A stretch of DNA of 64,000 bases, taken from assembly GCA_963777325.1 (NCBI GenBank), contig CAVZQE010000005.1:197725-261724 (forward strand). The letters are read 5' to 3'. The notes below the pieces were generated by a model that was not told the origin of the DNA, ran no database searches, and saw only the letters and a program-made list of their open reading frames with translations. A program made the translations under genes and the position numbers. Of this stretch, positions 35,294-45,187 are shown piece by piece. The DNA comes from JAFAXA01 sp963777325. GTDB lineage: Bacteria; Pseudomonadota; Alphaproteobacteria; Acetobacterales; Acetobacteraceae. Positions within the stretch are counted from its first letter, which is position 1; the number at the start of each line of letters is the position of its first letter.

Positions 35294-37150
35294 GTGTCCT
35301 GGTACTGGTTCCTCCTGCATCTATACCGGATGTCGGTGTCGTCCGGGCAGCCTTCGCGGCTGTTCACGGCAATCGGCGCCGGATTGCTCGTGCTAACCGG
35401 CCTCGCGCCGGCCGGCGTTTTGCTGTCCGCGCAATCCGGACTGTCGATTTGGCCGGCCGGCGTCGCGGGTGGGCTCGGCGTGGCGGTCTGCACCCTGCTG
35501 CTGACCGAGAATCTCTATTGCAACATGGCGGCGGAGGCGCGCTGGCACGTCAACCTCCTCTGCATCGCCGTGGGCGGATCGGCGCTGTTCGATCTCGTGT
35601 TGAACGCCGACGCCCTGCTGTTTCACCGCGTATCGCCGCTGCTGTTCGAGGGGCGCGCGAGCGCCGCCATCCTGGCCGCGCCCCTGCTCGCGCTGGCGGC
35701 GTCGCGCAATCGCGGCTGGGCGGCCGCCATCCACGTCTCCCGCGCCGTCGTCTTCCACAGCGCGACGCTGGTCGCGAGCGGATTGTTTCTGCTCGGCCTC
35801 GCGCTCGCGGGCGAGATCTTCCGCAGAAACGGCGCCGAATGGGGCAATGTCGCCGAGGTCAGCCTGATTTCGGGCGGCGTGCTCGCGATCGGGGTCATGG
35901 TCACGTCCGGATCGGCGCGTTCCTACCTGCGGGCGCTGGTCGTCGACCACTTCTTTTCCGGCCGCTACGACTACCGGCGGGAGTGGATGCGCTGCATCAC
36001 CACGCTCTCCGCGCCCGAGACCTATGTCGGCCTGCAGACGCGCGCGATCCGCGCCGTCGCGCAGGTCGCAGATAGCCCTGGCGGCGTGTTGTTCGTGCGC
36101 GACCCCGAAGACGCGGCGTTCCGCTGGGCGGGCTCATGGAACATGCCGGCGGTCACGCTCCCGGTTCCGGCCGGCGATCCGGTCGTCGCGCGCTTCCGCG
36201 ATGGCAACCGGATCGCCGAACTCGACGCACCGCGGGACGGGCCGGATACCGCCTCGCCCGGACCCGACGGCCGGGATTGGCGTGCCGAGCTGCCGCGCGC
36301 CTGGCTTGCGGTGCCGCTGCCGCATCTGGGCCGGCTGATCGGCTTCGTCGTGGTGTCGCGTCCCCGCGCGCCGTTCAGGCTGGACGACGAGGTGTTCGGT
36401 CTGCTTCGCATCGTCGGCCACGAGGTCGCGAGCCATGTCGCCGAGCAGCGCGCAACGCAGGTTCTCACCGATACGCGCCAGTTGCAGGACTACAGCAAGC
36501 GCTTCGCCTTCGCGATCCACGACATGAAGAACGTCTCGAGTCAGCTCGCAATGCTGCTGTCGAACGCCGAGCTGCACGCGGACGACCCGGCGTTCCAGCG
36601 CGACATGCTGGAAACGGTGCGCGCCGCGTCCGGCAAGATGTCGCGCATGCTGGCGAGGCTTCAGGCCCGCGAGCGCGAGCATGGCCGCGCGATCATCGTG
36701 CCGATGGAGCGCCTGACCGGGATCGCGGGCGCGTATCTGCGCACGCGTGGCGTCGCGCTCAGCGTCGATCACGACGGGCGCACCGCCGGCGTCGCCATGG
36801 ATGCGGCGTCGTTCGACGCCGTCGTCTCGCATCTGCTCGACAATGCGATCGATGTCTCCGACGGCCCGGTCCGGCTGCGGGTGCGCCACGAAGGGCTGAG
36901 CGTGCTGATCGACATCATCGACACGGGGCCTGGGATGAGCCCGCATTTCATCCGCGACCGCCTGTTCCGCCCCTTTGCCTCCACGAAAAGCGATGGGTAC
37001 GGCATCGGCGTGTACCAGGCGCGCGAACTGCTCCGCGAGGCGGGCGGGGATCTGCTCGTGTACAGCCGCGAGGCGGCCGGCACGACGATGCGCGTGCTGG
37101 TGCCCGCCGTCGGCGCCACGGTCGCGGAACCGGCGCCGCTATCGGCCTGA
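35294..37150 (+). CDS. prsK: XrtA-system sensor histidine kinase PrsK
   Basis: PrsK with its partner PrsR controls exosortase-linked polysaccharide and PEP-CTERM genes. Several N-terminal membrane helices are followed by a GAF-like domain (SPGGVLFVRDPEDAAFRWAG). The histidine box is FAFAIHDMKNVSSQLAMLL, and the ATPase domain has SHLLDNAIDVSDGP and DTGPGMSPHFIRDRLFRPFA. The GTG at 35294 gives 618 residues but cuts the first helices. In the same frame membrane-like codons continue upstream to 35075 without a start codon. An ATG at 35074 is one base out of frame, so a single extra base in 35077-35083 probably hides the true start. Confidence 0.9.
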   Translation: MSWYWFLLHLYRMSVSSGQPSRLFTAIGAGLLVLTGLAPAGVLLSAQSGLSIWPAGVAGGLGVAVCTLLLTENLYCNMAAEARWHVNLLCIAVGGSALFDLVLNADALLFHRVSPLLFEGRASAAILAAPLLALAASRNRGWAAAIHVSRAVVFHSATLVASGLFLLGLALAGEIFRRNGAEWGNVAEVSLISGGVLAIGVMVTSGSARSYLRALVVDHFFSGRYDYRREWMRCITTLSAPETYVGLQTRAIRAVAQVADSPGGVLFVRDPEDAAFRWAGSWNMPAVTLPVPAGDPVVARFRDGNRIAELDAPRDGPDTASPGPDGRDWRAELPRAWLAVPLPHLGRLIGFVVVSRPRAPFRLDDEVFGLLRIVGHEVASHVAEQRATQVLTDTRQLQDYSKRFAFAIHDMKNVSSQLAMLLSNAELHADDPAFQRDMLETVRAASGKMSRMLARLQAREREHGRAIIVPMERLTGIAGAYLRTRGVALSVDHDGRTAGVAMDAASFDAVVSHLLDNAIDVSDGPVRLRVRHEGLSVLIDIIDTGPGMSPHFIRDRLFRPFASTKSDGYGIGVYQARELLREAGGDLLVYSREAAGTTMRVLVPAVGATVAEPAPLSA

Positions 37151-37169
37151 CAGCGAGAAGGTCCGCACC

Positions 37170-38588
37170 ATGAAACCGAGGCTGCTGATCGTGGAGGACG
37201 ACGACGGGATCTGCTCCCAGTACCGCTGGGCGTTCCCGGGATACGACGTTTGCATCGTGCAGAACCGCCCTGCGGCGCTCGCGGCGGCGCGGGCCGAGCG
37301 GCCGCCCCTCGTGATCCTCGATCTCGGCCTGCCGCCCGATGCCGACGGCGTCGGCGAAGGCTTCGCGGCGCTCGACGAGCTGGTCCGCCTGCTGCCGGAG
37401 GCCAAGATCGTCGTCGCGACCGGCAACGGGCAGAAGAGCAACGCGCTAAAGGCGATCGGCGGCGGCGCCTACGATTTCTGCGAAAAGCCGGTGGAGCTCG
37501 ACGTCCTGCGCACGATCGTCGATCGCGGCCTGCGGCTGCATCAGCTCGAAGAGGAGAACCGGCGGCTGGCCGCGGTCCCCAGCCGCTCGCCGATCGAGCG
37601 CATCGTCACCGGCAGCGACGCCATGCTGAAGGTCTGCCGCAGCGTCGAGAAGCTGGCCTCCGCCAACGTGCCCGTCCTGCTGCTCGGCGAGAGCGGCACC
37701 GGCAAGGAGGCGCTGGCGCAAGCGCTGCACCAGCTCGGGCCGCGCGCGCGGCAGCCGTTCGTCGCGATCAATTGCGGCGCCATTCCGGAAAATCTGCTCG
37801 AGAGCGAGTTGTTCGGCCATGAGCGGGGCGCGTTCACGGGCGCGGTGAAGCAGACCGTCGGCCGCATCGAGAGTGCCAATAAGGGCACGCTGTTCCTCGA
37901 CGAGATCGGTGACCTGCCGCACCCGTTGCAGGTCAAGCTGCTGCGCTTCCTGCAGGATCAGGTGATCGAGCGGATCGGCGGCCGCCAGCGCATCCAGGTA
38001 GACGTGCGGATCGTGTCCGCGACCAATGCGAGCCTTGAGGATCGCGTGGCCGATGGAAATTTTCGGGCCGATCTGTTCTACCGGATGAACGCGGTGACGA
38101 TCCGGATTCCGCCGCTGCGAGACCGGGGCGGGGACGTCCTGCTGCTCGCGAACTTCTTCCTACGCCGCTTCAACCGCGATTTCGGCCGCGCGATCCGCGG
38201 CTTCACGGATCAGGCCGCCGCCGCGATCTCCGCCCATCGCTGGCCGGGCAACGTCCGTGAGCTCGAAAACCGGGTCAAGCGCGCGGTGGTGATGGCCGAG
38301 ACGCGGATGATCGAGCCGGCCGACCTGGAGCTGGATTGCGCGACCGAGGCGGGTCCGGATCTCGATCTGCGGGCGGCCCGGCTGCGGGCGGAGCGCGAGG
38401 TGATCCGGACCGCGCTCGCGCGCAGCAACGGCACCCTTTCGGCCGCCGCCAAGCTGCTCGGCATCAGCCGTCCGACCCTGTACGGCCTCGTGGACGCGCA
38501 TGGCATCGAGGTCGAGCGCCCCGCCCCGGAGGCAAACCCGGCCGAGCCGGACGAGGTTTCCATTGCAACGATCATCGGAGGGCGGTAG
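37170..38588 (+). CDS. prsR: XrtA-system sigma-54 response regulator PrsR
   Basis: A 472-residue NtrC-type activator. The receiver domain has the phospho-acceptor Asp51 in LVILDLGLPP. The AAA domain has Walker A LGESGTGKEALAQAL, the sigma-54 contact GAFTGA within HERGAFTGAVKQ, and Walker B GTLFLDEIGDLP. The C-terminal Fis-type helix-turn-helix reads GTLSAAAKLLGISRPTLYGL. AGAAGG lies 8 nt before the ATG. It is transcribed after prsK and before prsT; targets are expected to have -24/-12 promoters. Confidence 0.94.
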   Translation: MKPRLLIVEDDDGICSQYRWAFPGYDVCIVQNRPAALAAARAERPPLVILDLGLPPDADGVGEGFAALDELVRLLPEAKIVVATGNGQKSNALKAIGGGAYDFCEKPVELDVLRTIVDRGLRLHQLEEENRRLAAVPSRSPIERIVTGSDAMLKVCRSVEKLASANVPVLLLGESGTGKEALAQALHQLGPRARQPFVAINCGAIPENLLESELFGHERGAFTGAVKQTVGRIESANKGTLFLDEIGDLPHPLQVKLLRFLQDQVIERIGGRQRIQVDVRIVSATNASLEDRVADGNFRADLFYRMNAVTIRIPPLRDRGGDVLLLANFFLRRFNRDFGRAIRGFTDQAAAAISAHRWPGNVRELENRVKRAVVMAETRMIEPADLELDCATEAGPDLDLRAARLRAEREVIRTALARSNGTLSAAAKLLGISRPTLYGLVDAHGIEVERPAPEANPAEPDEVSIATIIGGR

Positions 38589-38592
38589 CGCC

Positions 38593-41358
38593 ATGCGACA
38601 GAGGACACTCAGAGGCGTCTTGCTCGCCGCCGGCTGCGCGCTGCTGCCCTCGCTCGGACACGCGGCCGACTATCTCGACGACGCGCGGCGCCTGCTGCGC
38701 AACGGCGATGTGCGGGCGGCCGAGATCCAGTTGCGCAACGCGGTCAGGTCGGACCCGCACAGCGCCGAGGCGCATTACGAGCTCGCCCGAGTCAGCCTGG
38801 AACTGGGCGAGGCGGCCGCGGCCGAGCGTGAGGCCCGCGCGGCCCGGGACCGCGGCTACGATCCTCGCGCCGTGACGCCGGTGCTCGCGCGCGCCTACAT
38901 GGCGCAGGGCAAGTATCGCGAAGTCCTGAGCGAGTTCACGAGCGGCGGCAAAGACCCGCTCGCCGACGCCGACGTGCTCGTCATTCGAGGCTACGCCCAA
39001 TCGGCGCTGGGCAAGCCCGACGACGCGCAGGCCTCGTTCGCGGAAGCGCGCAGGCTCGCGCCGAACGCGACACGGCCGCTGGTCGCGATCGCGCGGATCG
39101 CGGCCGGCCGCCGCGACTTCGCCGAGGCGCTGAAGGATGCCGACGCGGCGCTCGCGCTTGAGCCGAAATCGCCCGAGATCCTGGTGCTGAAATCGCAGCT
39201 GCTGCGCGCCCGGGGCGATGCGGCCGGCGCGATGCAGGCGGCGAACGACGCGATCGCCGCCGCGCCCGACGCCATGGCGGCGCGGCTCGAACGGGCGTCG
39301 CTCTCGATCGCGGCGGGCCAGAGCCAGGCCGCGCGGCAGGACGTGGATTTCGTGCTCGCCGCCACGCCGAACAGCGTGCAGGCGCTCTATCTGCGGGCGG
39401 TCCTGCTGGCCGAGGCCCGCGACTTTAAGGCCGCCGACGCCGTGCTCGCGCGGATCGCGCCTGCCATGGACGGCATCCCGCGCGGCTATTTTCTGCAGGC
39501 GCTCGTCAAGCGCGAACTGCGGCAGACGGAGCAGGCCGAGGATGCGGCGTCCCGCTACGTGACCCGGGTCCCGGCCGACCTGCAGGGCGCCAAGCTGCTG
39601 GCCTCGCTGCAGATCCAGAAGCACGAGGCGGACGCCGCGATCGCGACGCTGACGCAAGCGACGGCAAGCGGCCGGGCCGACCGGCAGACCTACGAACTGC
39701 TGGGCCAGGCCTATACGCAGGCTGGCCGAAGGGACGAGGCGGTCCAGAGCCTCGAGCACGCGGCCTCGCTCGCGCCCGGCGACGCCGGTACGCGGACGCG
39801 CCTCGCGGCGGCGCGGATGGGAGCGGGCGAGACCGAGGCCGCGATCGCCGACCTCGAAGCGTCGCTCGCGATGGCGCCGGATCAGCAAGCGATCGGACCG
39901 GCGCTGTTCTTCGCCGAACTCTCGACCGGCGACCTCGGCCGCGCCGCCTCGGCGCTCGCGCGGGTGCGCGCGGCCGAAGGCGATACGCCCGCCGTGCGCA
40001 ATCTCGAGGGGCTGCTCAGGCTGGCCGAACTCGATCCGGGGCGGGCGAGGACGGTGTTCGAGGGCATCCTCAAGGACAATCCCGGCTTCACGCCGGCCCG
40101 GATCAACCTGGCCCGGCTGGACGTCATGCAGGGACATCCGGACGCGGCCGAGAAGCTGACCGCCGACATCCTCGCCAAAGAACCGCTGAGCGAGCCGGCG
40201 TTTTCGATGAACCAAGCGCTGCTGCTCGGGCAGGGGAGGGTCGCCGAGGCGATGGCGGCGCTCGAACGCGCGCGCGCGGCCGCGCCCGCCGATCCGCGTC
40301 CGACCATCGCGCTGGCCGGGCTGTATCAGAAGAGCGGCGATACCAAGCGCGCGCTCGATCTGCTCTCGCCGCCGCCGGGCGCCGTCGCCGGGCAGCCATT
40401 GCCGCTGCTCGCCGCGCGGGCGCAGCTGCTGGCCGCGACGGGCAAGACGGCGGAGGCGCGCGACGCGCTCCGCGACCTGCTGGCGCGCGACCCGGCGGCG
40501 CTCGAGCCAAGGCTGCGGCTGATCGCGGCCTCGGTCCAGGCGCGCGACTACGAAGCCGCGCGCACCTTGGTCCAGGAGGGGCTGCGGCTCTCGCCACGCA
40601 ACTATCAGCTCCTGTCGGCCTATCCCGCGATCGACCTGCAGGCGTCGGGACTGGACGCCGCGCTTGCGACGGCCGACCGGCTGGCCCGGCAGAACCAGGA
40701 TTTCGCGCTGGCCCGCGCGCTGCGCGGCGACGTCTATATGCAGGCGCGGAAATACGAGGACGCGGCGAAGGCCTACGCGGCCGCGGGTGCCGCGGCGCCC
40801 ACGCAGGCGCTCGCCCTGCGCGAGTCCGGCGCATGGGCGGAGGCCGGCCATCCCGAGCGGGCGGCCGATGCGCTGCGTCTATGGCTCGGCGCGCACGCCC
40901 AGGATGTCGCCGCCATGCGCGCGCTGGCCTCGTTCGAGATCGCGGAGAGCCAGTTCGGCGAGGCCGCCGCGCTCTTGCAGAAGGCCGTCGCCCAGGGGCC
41001 CCGGGACGCGATCGCGCTCAACAACCTCGCCTGGCTCTATGCGAAGACGGGCGACGCGCGCGCCCGCGCGACCGCGCAGAAGGCCTATGTCTTGCTGCCG
41101 AACGCCGAGACGGCCGACACGCTCGGCTGGATCCTCGTCTCCGGCGGCGACACGGAGCGGGGCGTGATGCTGCTGCGGCAGGCGCATGCGTTGAATGCGG
41201 CGGACCCGACCGTCACGTATCACTTCGCGGTCGCGCTCGGGAAAGCGGGGCAGCGCGGCGAGGCCGTCGGGCTGCTCGCGCCGCTCGTGTCGGGCAACCG
41301 CGATTTCGCCGAGAAGGCTGGGGCCGAACGCCTGCTGCACGAGCTGTCCAAGGGCTGA
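38593..41358 (+). CDS. prsT: XrtA-system TPR-repeat lipoprotein PrsT
   Basis: A 921-residue protein made almost wholly of tetratricopeptide repeats (about 20, 34 residues each) from residue 25 to the end. The N-terminus, RGVLLAAGCALLPSLGHA, is a signal peptide. The Cys15 of LAAGC could be lipidated, as in the family named PEP-CTERM system TPR lipoprotein. GGAGGGCGG precedes the ATG, 4 nt after the prsR stop. It is thought to scaffold envelope assembly of polymer or PEP-CTERM proteins. Confidence 0.93.
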   Translation: MRQRTLRGVLLAAGCALLPSLGHAADYLDDARRLLRNGDVRAAEIQLRNAVRSDPHSAEAHYELARVSLELGEAAAAEREARAARDRGYDPRAVTPVLARAYMAQGKYREVLSEFTSGGKDPLADADVLVIRGYAQSALGKPDDAQASFAEARRLAPNATRPLVAIARIAAGRRDFAEALKDADAALALEPKSPEILVLKSQLLRARGDAAGAMQAANDAIAAAPDAMAARLERASLSIAAGQSQAARQDVDFVLAATPNSVQALYLRAVLLAEARDFKAADAVLARIAPAMDGIPRGYFLQALVKRELRQTEQAEDAASRYVTRVPADLQGAKLLASLQIQKHEADAAIATLTQATASGRADRQTYELLGQAYTQAGRRDEAVQSLEHAASLAPGDAGTRTRLAAARMGAGETEAAIADLEASLAMAPDQQAIGPALFFAELSTGDLGRAASALARVRAAEGDTPAVRNLEGLLRLAELDPGRARTVFEGILKDNPGFTPARINLARLDVMQGHPDAAEKLTADILAKEPLSEPAFSMNQALLLGQGRVAEAMAALERARAAAPADPRPTIALAGLYQKSGDTKRALDLLSPPPGAVAGQPLPLLAARAQLLAATGKTAEARDALRDLLARDPAALEPRLRLIAASVQARDYEAARTLVQEGLRLSPRNYQLLSAYPAIDLQASGLDAALATADRLARQNQDFALARALRGDVYMQARKYEDAAKAYAAAGAAAPTQALALRESGAWAEAGHPERAADALRLWLGAHAQDVAAMRALASFEIAESQFGEAAALLQKAVAQGPRDAIALNNLAWLYAKTGDARARATAQKAYVLLPNAETADTLGWILVSGGDTERGVMLLRQAHALNAADPTVTYHFAVALGKAGQRGEAVGLLAPLVSGNRDFAEKAGAERLLHELSKG

Positions 41359-41371
41359 GGGCATTCGCCGC

Positions 41372-42646
41372 ATGCAACCGATCCGACTGCTCACCTTCAC
41401 GACCCTCTATCCCAACCCGGTCGATCCCCGGCACGGCGTGTTCGTCGAGAACCGGCTCCGGCATCTCGTTGCGTCGGGCGCGGCGCGGAGCACGGTCGTG
41501 GCGCCGGTGCCGTACGTGCCCGCGGCCGCGCGAAGTGGTTGGGCCGGCCGCATCGCGAAACGCTGGCCGCGCTTCGCCGCCGTTCCGTCGCGCGAGATCA
41601 GGGCGGGGATCGAGGTGCTGCATCCGCGCTACCCGGTGATCCCGAAGGTCGGCATGTCGGCCGCGCCGTTCCTGCTCTACGCGCGGAGCGCCGCCTGCCT
41701 GCGCCGCCTGCTTGCATCCGGCGCGCGGTTCGACGCAATCGACGCGCATTACCTCTACCCCGATGGCGTGGCCGCGGTCTGGCTCGGCCGGACTTTCGGC
41801 CTGCCGGTGGTGATCACGGCGCGCGGCTCCGATGTCAGCCAGCTGCCCGGCTACGCTGTGCCGCGCCGGCTGATCCGCGGCGCCCTGCGCGCGGCCGACG
41901 GGCTGATCGCGGTGAGCGCGTCGCTCGGCCGCGCCATGCTGCCGCTCGGCGCCGCGCCCGGGAAGCTGCACGTCCTGCGCAACGGCGTCGACACGGCGGT
42001 CTTCCGTCCGCTCGACCGCGACGCGGCCCGCCGGTCGTTCGGCCTGACCCGCCCGACCTTGCTGTCCGTCGGCCTGCTGATCGAGCGCAAGGGCCATCAT
42101 CGCACGATCGAGGCCATGCGCTCGCTGCCGGAGTTCGATCTGCTGATCGCGGGCGAGGGGCCGGAGCGGGAGCGGCTCGCGGCGCTGGCAGCCCGGCTTG
42201 GCGTCGCCGACCGGGTGCGCCTGCTCGGGGCGCGGCCGCACGATGCGCTGGCGGCGCTCTACTCGGCGGCGGACGCGATGGTGCTGGCCTCCAGCCGCGA
42301 GGGCTGGGCGAACGTGCTGCTGGAAGCGATGGCCTGCGGCACGCCCGTCGTCGCCAGCAACATCTGGGGCAATCCGGAGGTGGTCGCGTCGCCAGAGGCC
42401 GGGATCGTCTACGATCCGAACACGCCCGAGGCGCTGGCGGACGCCGTCCGGGCGCTGTTTCACGACCCGCCCGACCGCCGCGCGACCCGCGCCTATGCCG
42501 AGCGGTTCGGATGGGCGCCCACGACCGAGGGCCAGCTGGCGCTGTTCCGCCGCGTCATCGCGTCCCGCAAGCGGCCGGAGCCGGATGGCTGCCATGCCGC
42601 CCGTTGGCGCGGCTTTGCTGGATCTCCGGATCGCAAGGGTCTTTAG
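41372..42646 (+). CDS. glycosyltransferase, GT4 type
   Basis: A 424-residue GT-B enzyme. The opening LLTFTTLYPNPVDPRHGVFV, followed by ENRLRHL, is typical of exosortase-locus glycosyltransferases. ITARGSDVSQLPGY and VLRNGVDTAVFRPLD are acceptor-side motifs; LSVGLLIERKGHH, IAGEGPERERL and SSREGWANVLLEAMACGTPV mark the nucleotide-sugar domain. It starts 13 nt after prsT, so it belongs to the same unit. A tail of about 25 basic residues after the domain is extra. Confidence 0.9.
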   Translation: MQPIRLLTFTTLYPNPVDPRHGVFVENRLRHLVASGAARSTVVAPVPYVPAAARSGWAGRIAKRWPRFAAVPSREIRAGIEVLHPRYPVIPKVGMSAAPFLLYARSAACLRRLLASGARFDAIDAHYLYPDGVAAVWLGRTFGLPVVITARGSDVSQLPGYAVPRRLIRGALRAADGLIAVSASLGRAMLPLGAAPGKLHVLRNGVDTAVFRPLDRDAARRSFGLTRPTLLSVGLLIERKGHHRTIEAMRSLPEFDLLIAGEGPERERLAALAARLGVADRVRLLGARPHDALAALYSAADAMVLASSREGWANVLLEAMACGTPVVASNIWGNPEVVASPEAGIVYDPNTPEALADAVRALFHDPPDRRATRAYAERFGWAPTTEGQLALFRRVIASRKRPEPDGCHAARWRGFAGSPDRKGL

Positions 42647-42679
42647 TCGGCCCTCGTCATCGCGGGGTAGGAAGAGAGA

Positions 42680-43927
42680 GTGGCCGTTCGGACCGAGATC
42701 GATCGTGTCGCCGCACCCGTCGCGCGGGCCGGGGGCGAGGGGACGGTGTTCGCGATCCTGGCCGCGATCAGCTTTTGCCATTTCCTGAACGATCTCGTGC
42801 AGTCGCTGCTGCCCGCGATCTATCCGATCCTGGCGCATCAGTTCGCGCTCGATTTCGGTCAGGTCGGGCTGCTCACGCTGACCTTCCAGCTCACCGCGTC
42901 GCTGCTGCAGCCGGTGATCGGCCTGTACACGGACCGCAGGCCGCTGCCCTATTCGCTGCCGCTCGGCATGGGGGCGACCCTGTGCGGATTGCTCCTGCTG
43001 TCGGTCGCGCCAAGTTTCGGCGTGCTGCTCGCGGCGGCGGCGCTGATCGGCCTCGGCTCCTCGGTGTTCCACCCGGAATCGTCCCGTGTCGCCCGCATGG
43101 CGTCGGGGGGACGGCACGGACTGGCGCAGTCGCTGTTCCAGGTCGGAGGCAATGGCGGCTCGGCGCTCGGGCCGTTGCTGGCCGCCTTCATCGTGCTGCC
43201 GCACGGTCAGGGAAGCATCGCCTGGTTCTCGGCGGCGGCCCTGCTCGGCATGGCCGTGCTGACCGGGATAAGCGGCTGGTATCGCCGCCGGCTCGCGGTG
43301 CCGAAGGTGGTGGCCAAGACGGCTGCGGCCGACCAGAGCTTGCTGTCGCGGCGCAAGGTCGCCGTCTCGATCAGCATCCTGGCCGCCCTGGTTTTCTCGA
43401 AGTATTTCTACCTGGCCAGCCTCAACACCTATTTCACGTTCTACCTGATCCAGAAATTTCACGTCTCGGTCGCCAGCGCGCAGATCCATCTGTTCGTGTT
43501 CCTCGGCGCGGTCGCCATCGGGACCGTGATCGGCGGTCCGATGGGAGACAGGTTCGGCCGCAAATACGTGATCTGGTTCTCGATCCTCGGCGTGTTCCCG
43601 TTCACGGCGATGCTGCCCTACGCCAGCCTGATGTGGACGGGGGTGCTGACGGTCGTGATCGGGCTGATCCTGGCCTCGGCCTTCGCCGCCATCATCGTCT
43701 ATGCGCAGGAGCTCGTGCCCGGCCGGGTGGGTGCCATCGCCGGGCTGTTCTTCGGCTTTGCCTTCGGCATGGGCGGCCTCGGCGCGGCCCTGCTTGGCGT
43801 GCTCGCCGACCATACGAGCATCTTCTTCGTCTACCGGGTCTGCGCCTTCCTTCCCCTCATCGGCCTGCTCGCGGCGTTCCTGCCGGACGTCGAGCGGGCA
43901 AGACGGGCAGGACGGGCTCGGGCGTGA
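42680..43927 (+). CDS. MFS transporter, fosmidomycin-resistance (Fsr) type
   Basis: A 415-residue major facilitator with 12 predicted helices. The first helix region SFCHFLNDLVQSLLPAIYPI and the GSSVFHPESSRVARMASGGR loop are characteristic of Fsr-type pumps. The second-half conserved loop is GGPMGDRFGRKYVIW. GTG start with AGGAAGAGAGA upstream. It follows the glycosyltransferase by 33 nt and may be part of the locus transcript, but drug or small-molecule export is the family role. It is convergent with icd. Confidence 0.88.
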   Translation: MAVRTEIDRVAAPVARAGGEGTVFAILAAISFCHFLNDLVQSLLPAIYPILAHQFALDFGQVGLLTLTFQLTASLLQPVIGLYTDRRPLPYSLPLGMGATLCGLLLLSVAPSFGVLLAAAALIGLGSSVFHPESSRVARMASGGRHGLAQSLFQVGGNGGSALGPLLAAFIVLPHGQGSIAWFSAAALLGMAVLTGISGWYRRRLAVPKVVAKTAAADQSLLSRRKVAVSISILAALVFSKYFYLASLNTYFTFYLIQKFHVSVASAQIHLFVFLGAVAIGTVIGGPMGDRFGRKYVIWFSILGVFPFTAMLPYASLMWTGVLTVVIGLILASAFAAIIVYAQELVPGRVGAIAGLFFGFAFGMGGLGAALLGVLADHTSIFFVYRVCAFLPLIGLLAAFLPDVERARRAGRARA

Positions 43928-43954
43928 CGCCAGGCACCGGGATTGGACCGGGCT

Positions 43955-45187
43955 TCAGGCCCGTTGCCCGCCATCCAGCGCCGCCCGGAGATTGCTGTCG
44001 ATCCGTTCGAGAAAGGCCTGCGTGTTCATCCAGGGCTGATCGCGGCCGACCAGCACGGCGAGATCCTTGGTCATCGCGCCCGATTGCACGGTCTCGATGC
44101 AGACCCGCTCGAGCGTATCGGCGAACCGGATGACGTCGGGCGTGTCGTCGAGCCGGCCGCGATAGGCGAGCCCGCGCGTCCAGGCGAAGATCGAGGCGAT
44201 CGGGTTGGTCGAGGTCTCGCGGCCCTTCTGGTGCTCGCGATAGTGGCGCGTCACCGTCCCGTGCGCCGCCTCGCTCTCGACCGTCTTGCCGTCCGGGCTC
44301 ATCAGCACGCTGGTCATGAGACCGAGGCTGCCGAAGCCCTGCGCGACGATGTCGCTTTCCACGTCGCCATCGTAGTTCTTGCAGGCCCAGACATAGCCGC
44401 CGGACCATTTCAGCGCGCTCGCCACCATGTCGTCGATCAGCCGGTGCTCGTATGTCAGGCCGAGGCGGTCGAACTCGTCCCTGAACTCGTGCTCGTAGAT
44501 CTCCTGGAAGACGTCCTTGAACATGCCGTCATAGACTTTGAGGATCGTGTTCTTGGTCGAGAGGTAGACCGGGTAGCGGCGCAGCAATCCATAATTGAAG
44601 CTGGCGCGTGCGAAGCCCTCGATGGACGGCCGCGTATTATGCATGCCGAGCGCCACGCCCGCTGTCTTGAACTCCTGCACCCGAAGGATCTGCGCGGGCG
44701 TGGTCTCGTCCTCGGGTTCGTACACCAGGCGCACACGGCCCGGACCGGGAATTTTCATCTCTGTCGCGCGATAGATATCGCCATAGGCGTGGCGTCCGAT
44801 CACGATCGGCTTGGTCCAGTGCGGCACCAGCCGGGGCACGTTCTCGCAGATGATCGGCTCGCGAAAGATCGTGCCGTCCAGGATGTTGCGGATGGTGCCG
44901 TTCGGGCTGCGCCACATCTTCTTGAGGCCGAACTCCTCGACCCGCGCCTCATCCGGGGTGATGGTCGCGCATTTGACGCCGACCCCATATTGCCGGATGG
45001 CGTGCGCCGCCTCCACCGTCACCTGGTCGTCGGTCGCGTCCCGGTGCTCGATGCCGAGATCAAAGTATTTGAGGTCGATGTCGAGATACGGCAGGATCAG
45101 CCGGTCCTTGATAAAGCCCCAGATGATCCGGGTCATCTCGTCGCCGTCGAGCTCGACGACGGGCGTTTTCACGCCGATCTTAATCAT
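43955..45187 (-). CDS. icd: NADP-dependent isocitrate dehydrogenase
   Basis: A 410-residue enzyme of the TCA cycle, converting isocitrate to 2-oxoglutarate with NADPH formation. It belongs to the eukaryotic-like homodimeric class: the opening KTPVVELDGDEMTRIIW, the substrate-loop NTRPSIEGFARASFNYGLL, RFKDIFQEIYE-like VFQEIYEHEFRDEFDRLGLT and the metal-binding YDGDVESDIVAQGFGSLGLM are all typical, and AHGTVTRHYREHQKG lies in the cofactor site. Full length, no breaks. It is convergent with the Fsr-like gene, 27 nt away, with only a weak hairpin between them. Confidence 0.96.
   Translation of the reverse strand: MIKIGVKTPVVELDGDEMTRIIWGFIKDRLILPYLDIDLKYFDLGIEHRDATDDQVTVEAAHAIRQYGVGVKCATITPDEARVEEFGLKKMWRSPNGTIRNILDGTIFREPIICENVPRLVPHWTKPIVIGRHAYGDIYRATEMKIPGPGRVRLVYEPEDETTPAQILRVQEFKTAGVALGMHNTRPSIEGFARASFNYGLLRRYPVYLSTKNTILKVYDGMFKDVFQEIYEHEFRDEFDRLGLTYEHRLIDDMVASALKWSGGYVWACKNYDGDVESDIVAQGFGSLGLMTSVLMSPDGKTVESEAAHGTVTRHYREHQKGRETSTNPIASIFAWTRGLAYRGRLDDTPDVIRFADTLERVCIETVQSGAMTKDLAVLVGRDQPWMNTQAFLERIDSNLRAALDGGQRA

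Noticed and set aside
43949..43963. Hairpin CGGGC-ttcag-GCCCG as a terminator between fsr-like gene and icd
   Set aside because: Five-base stem overlapping the icd stop and no T-tract on either strand.
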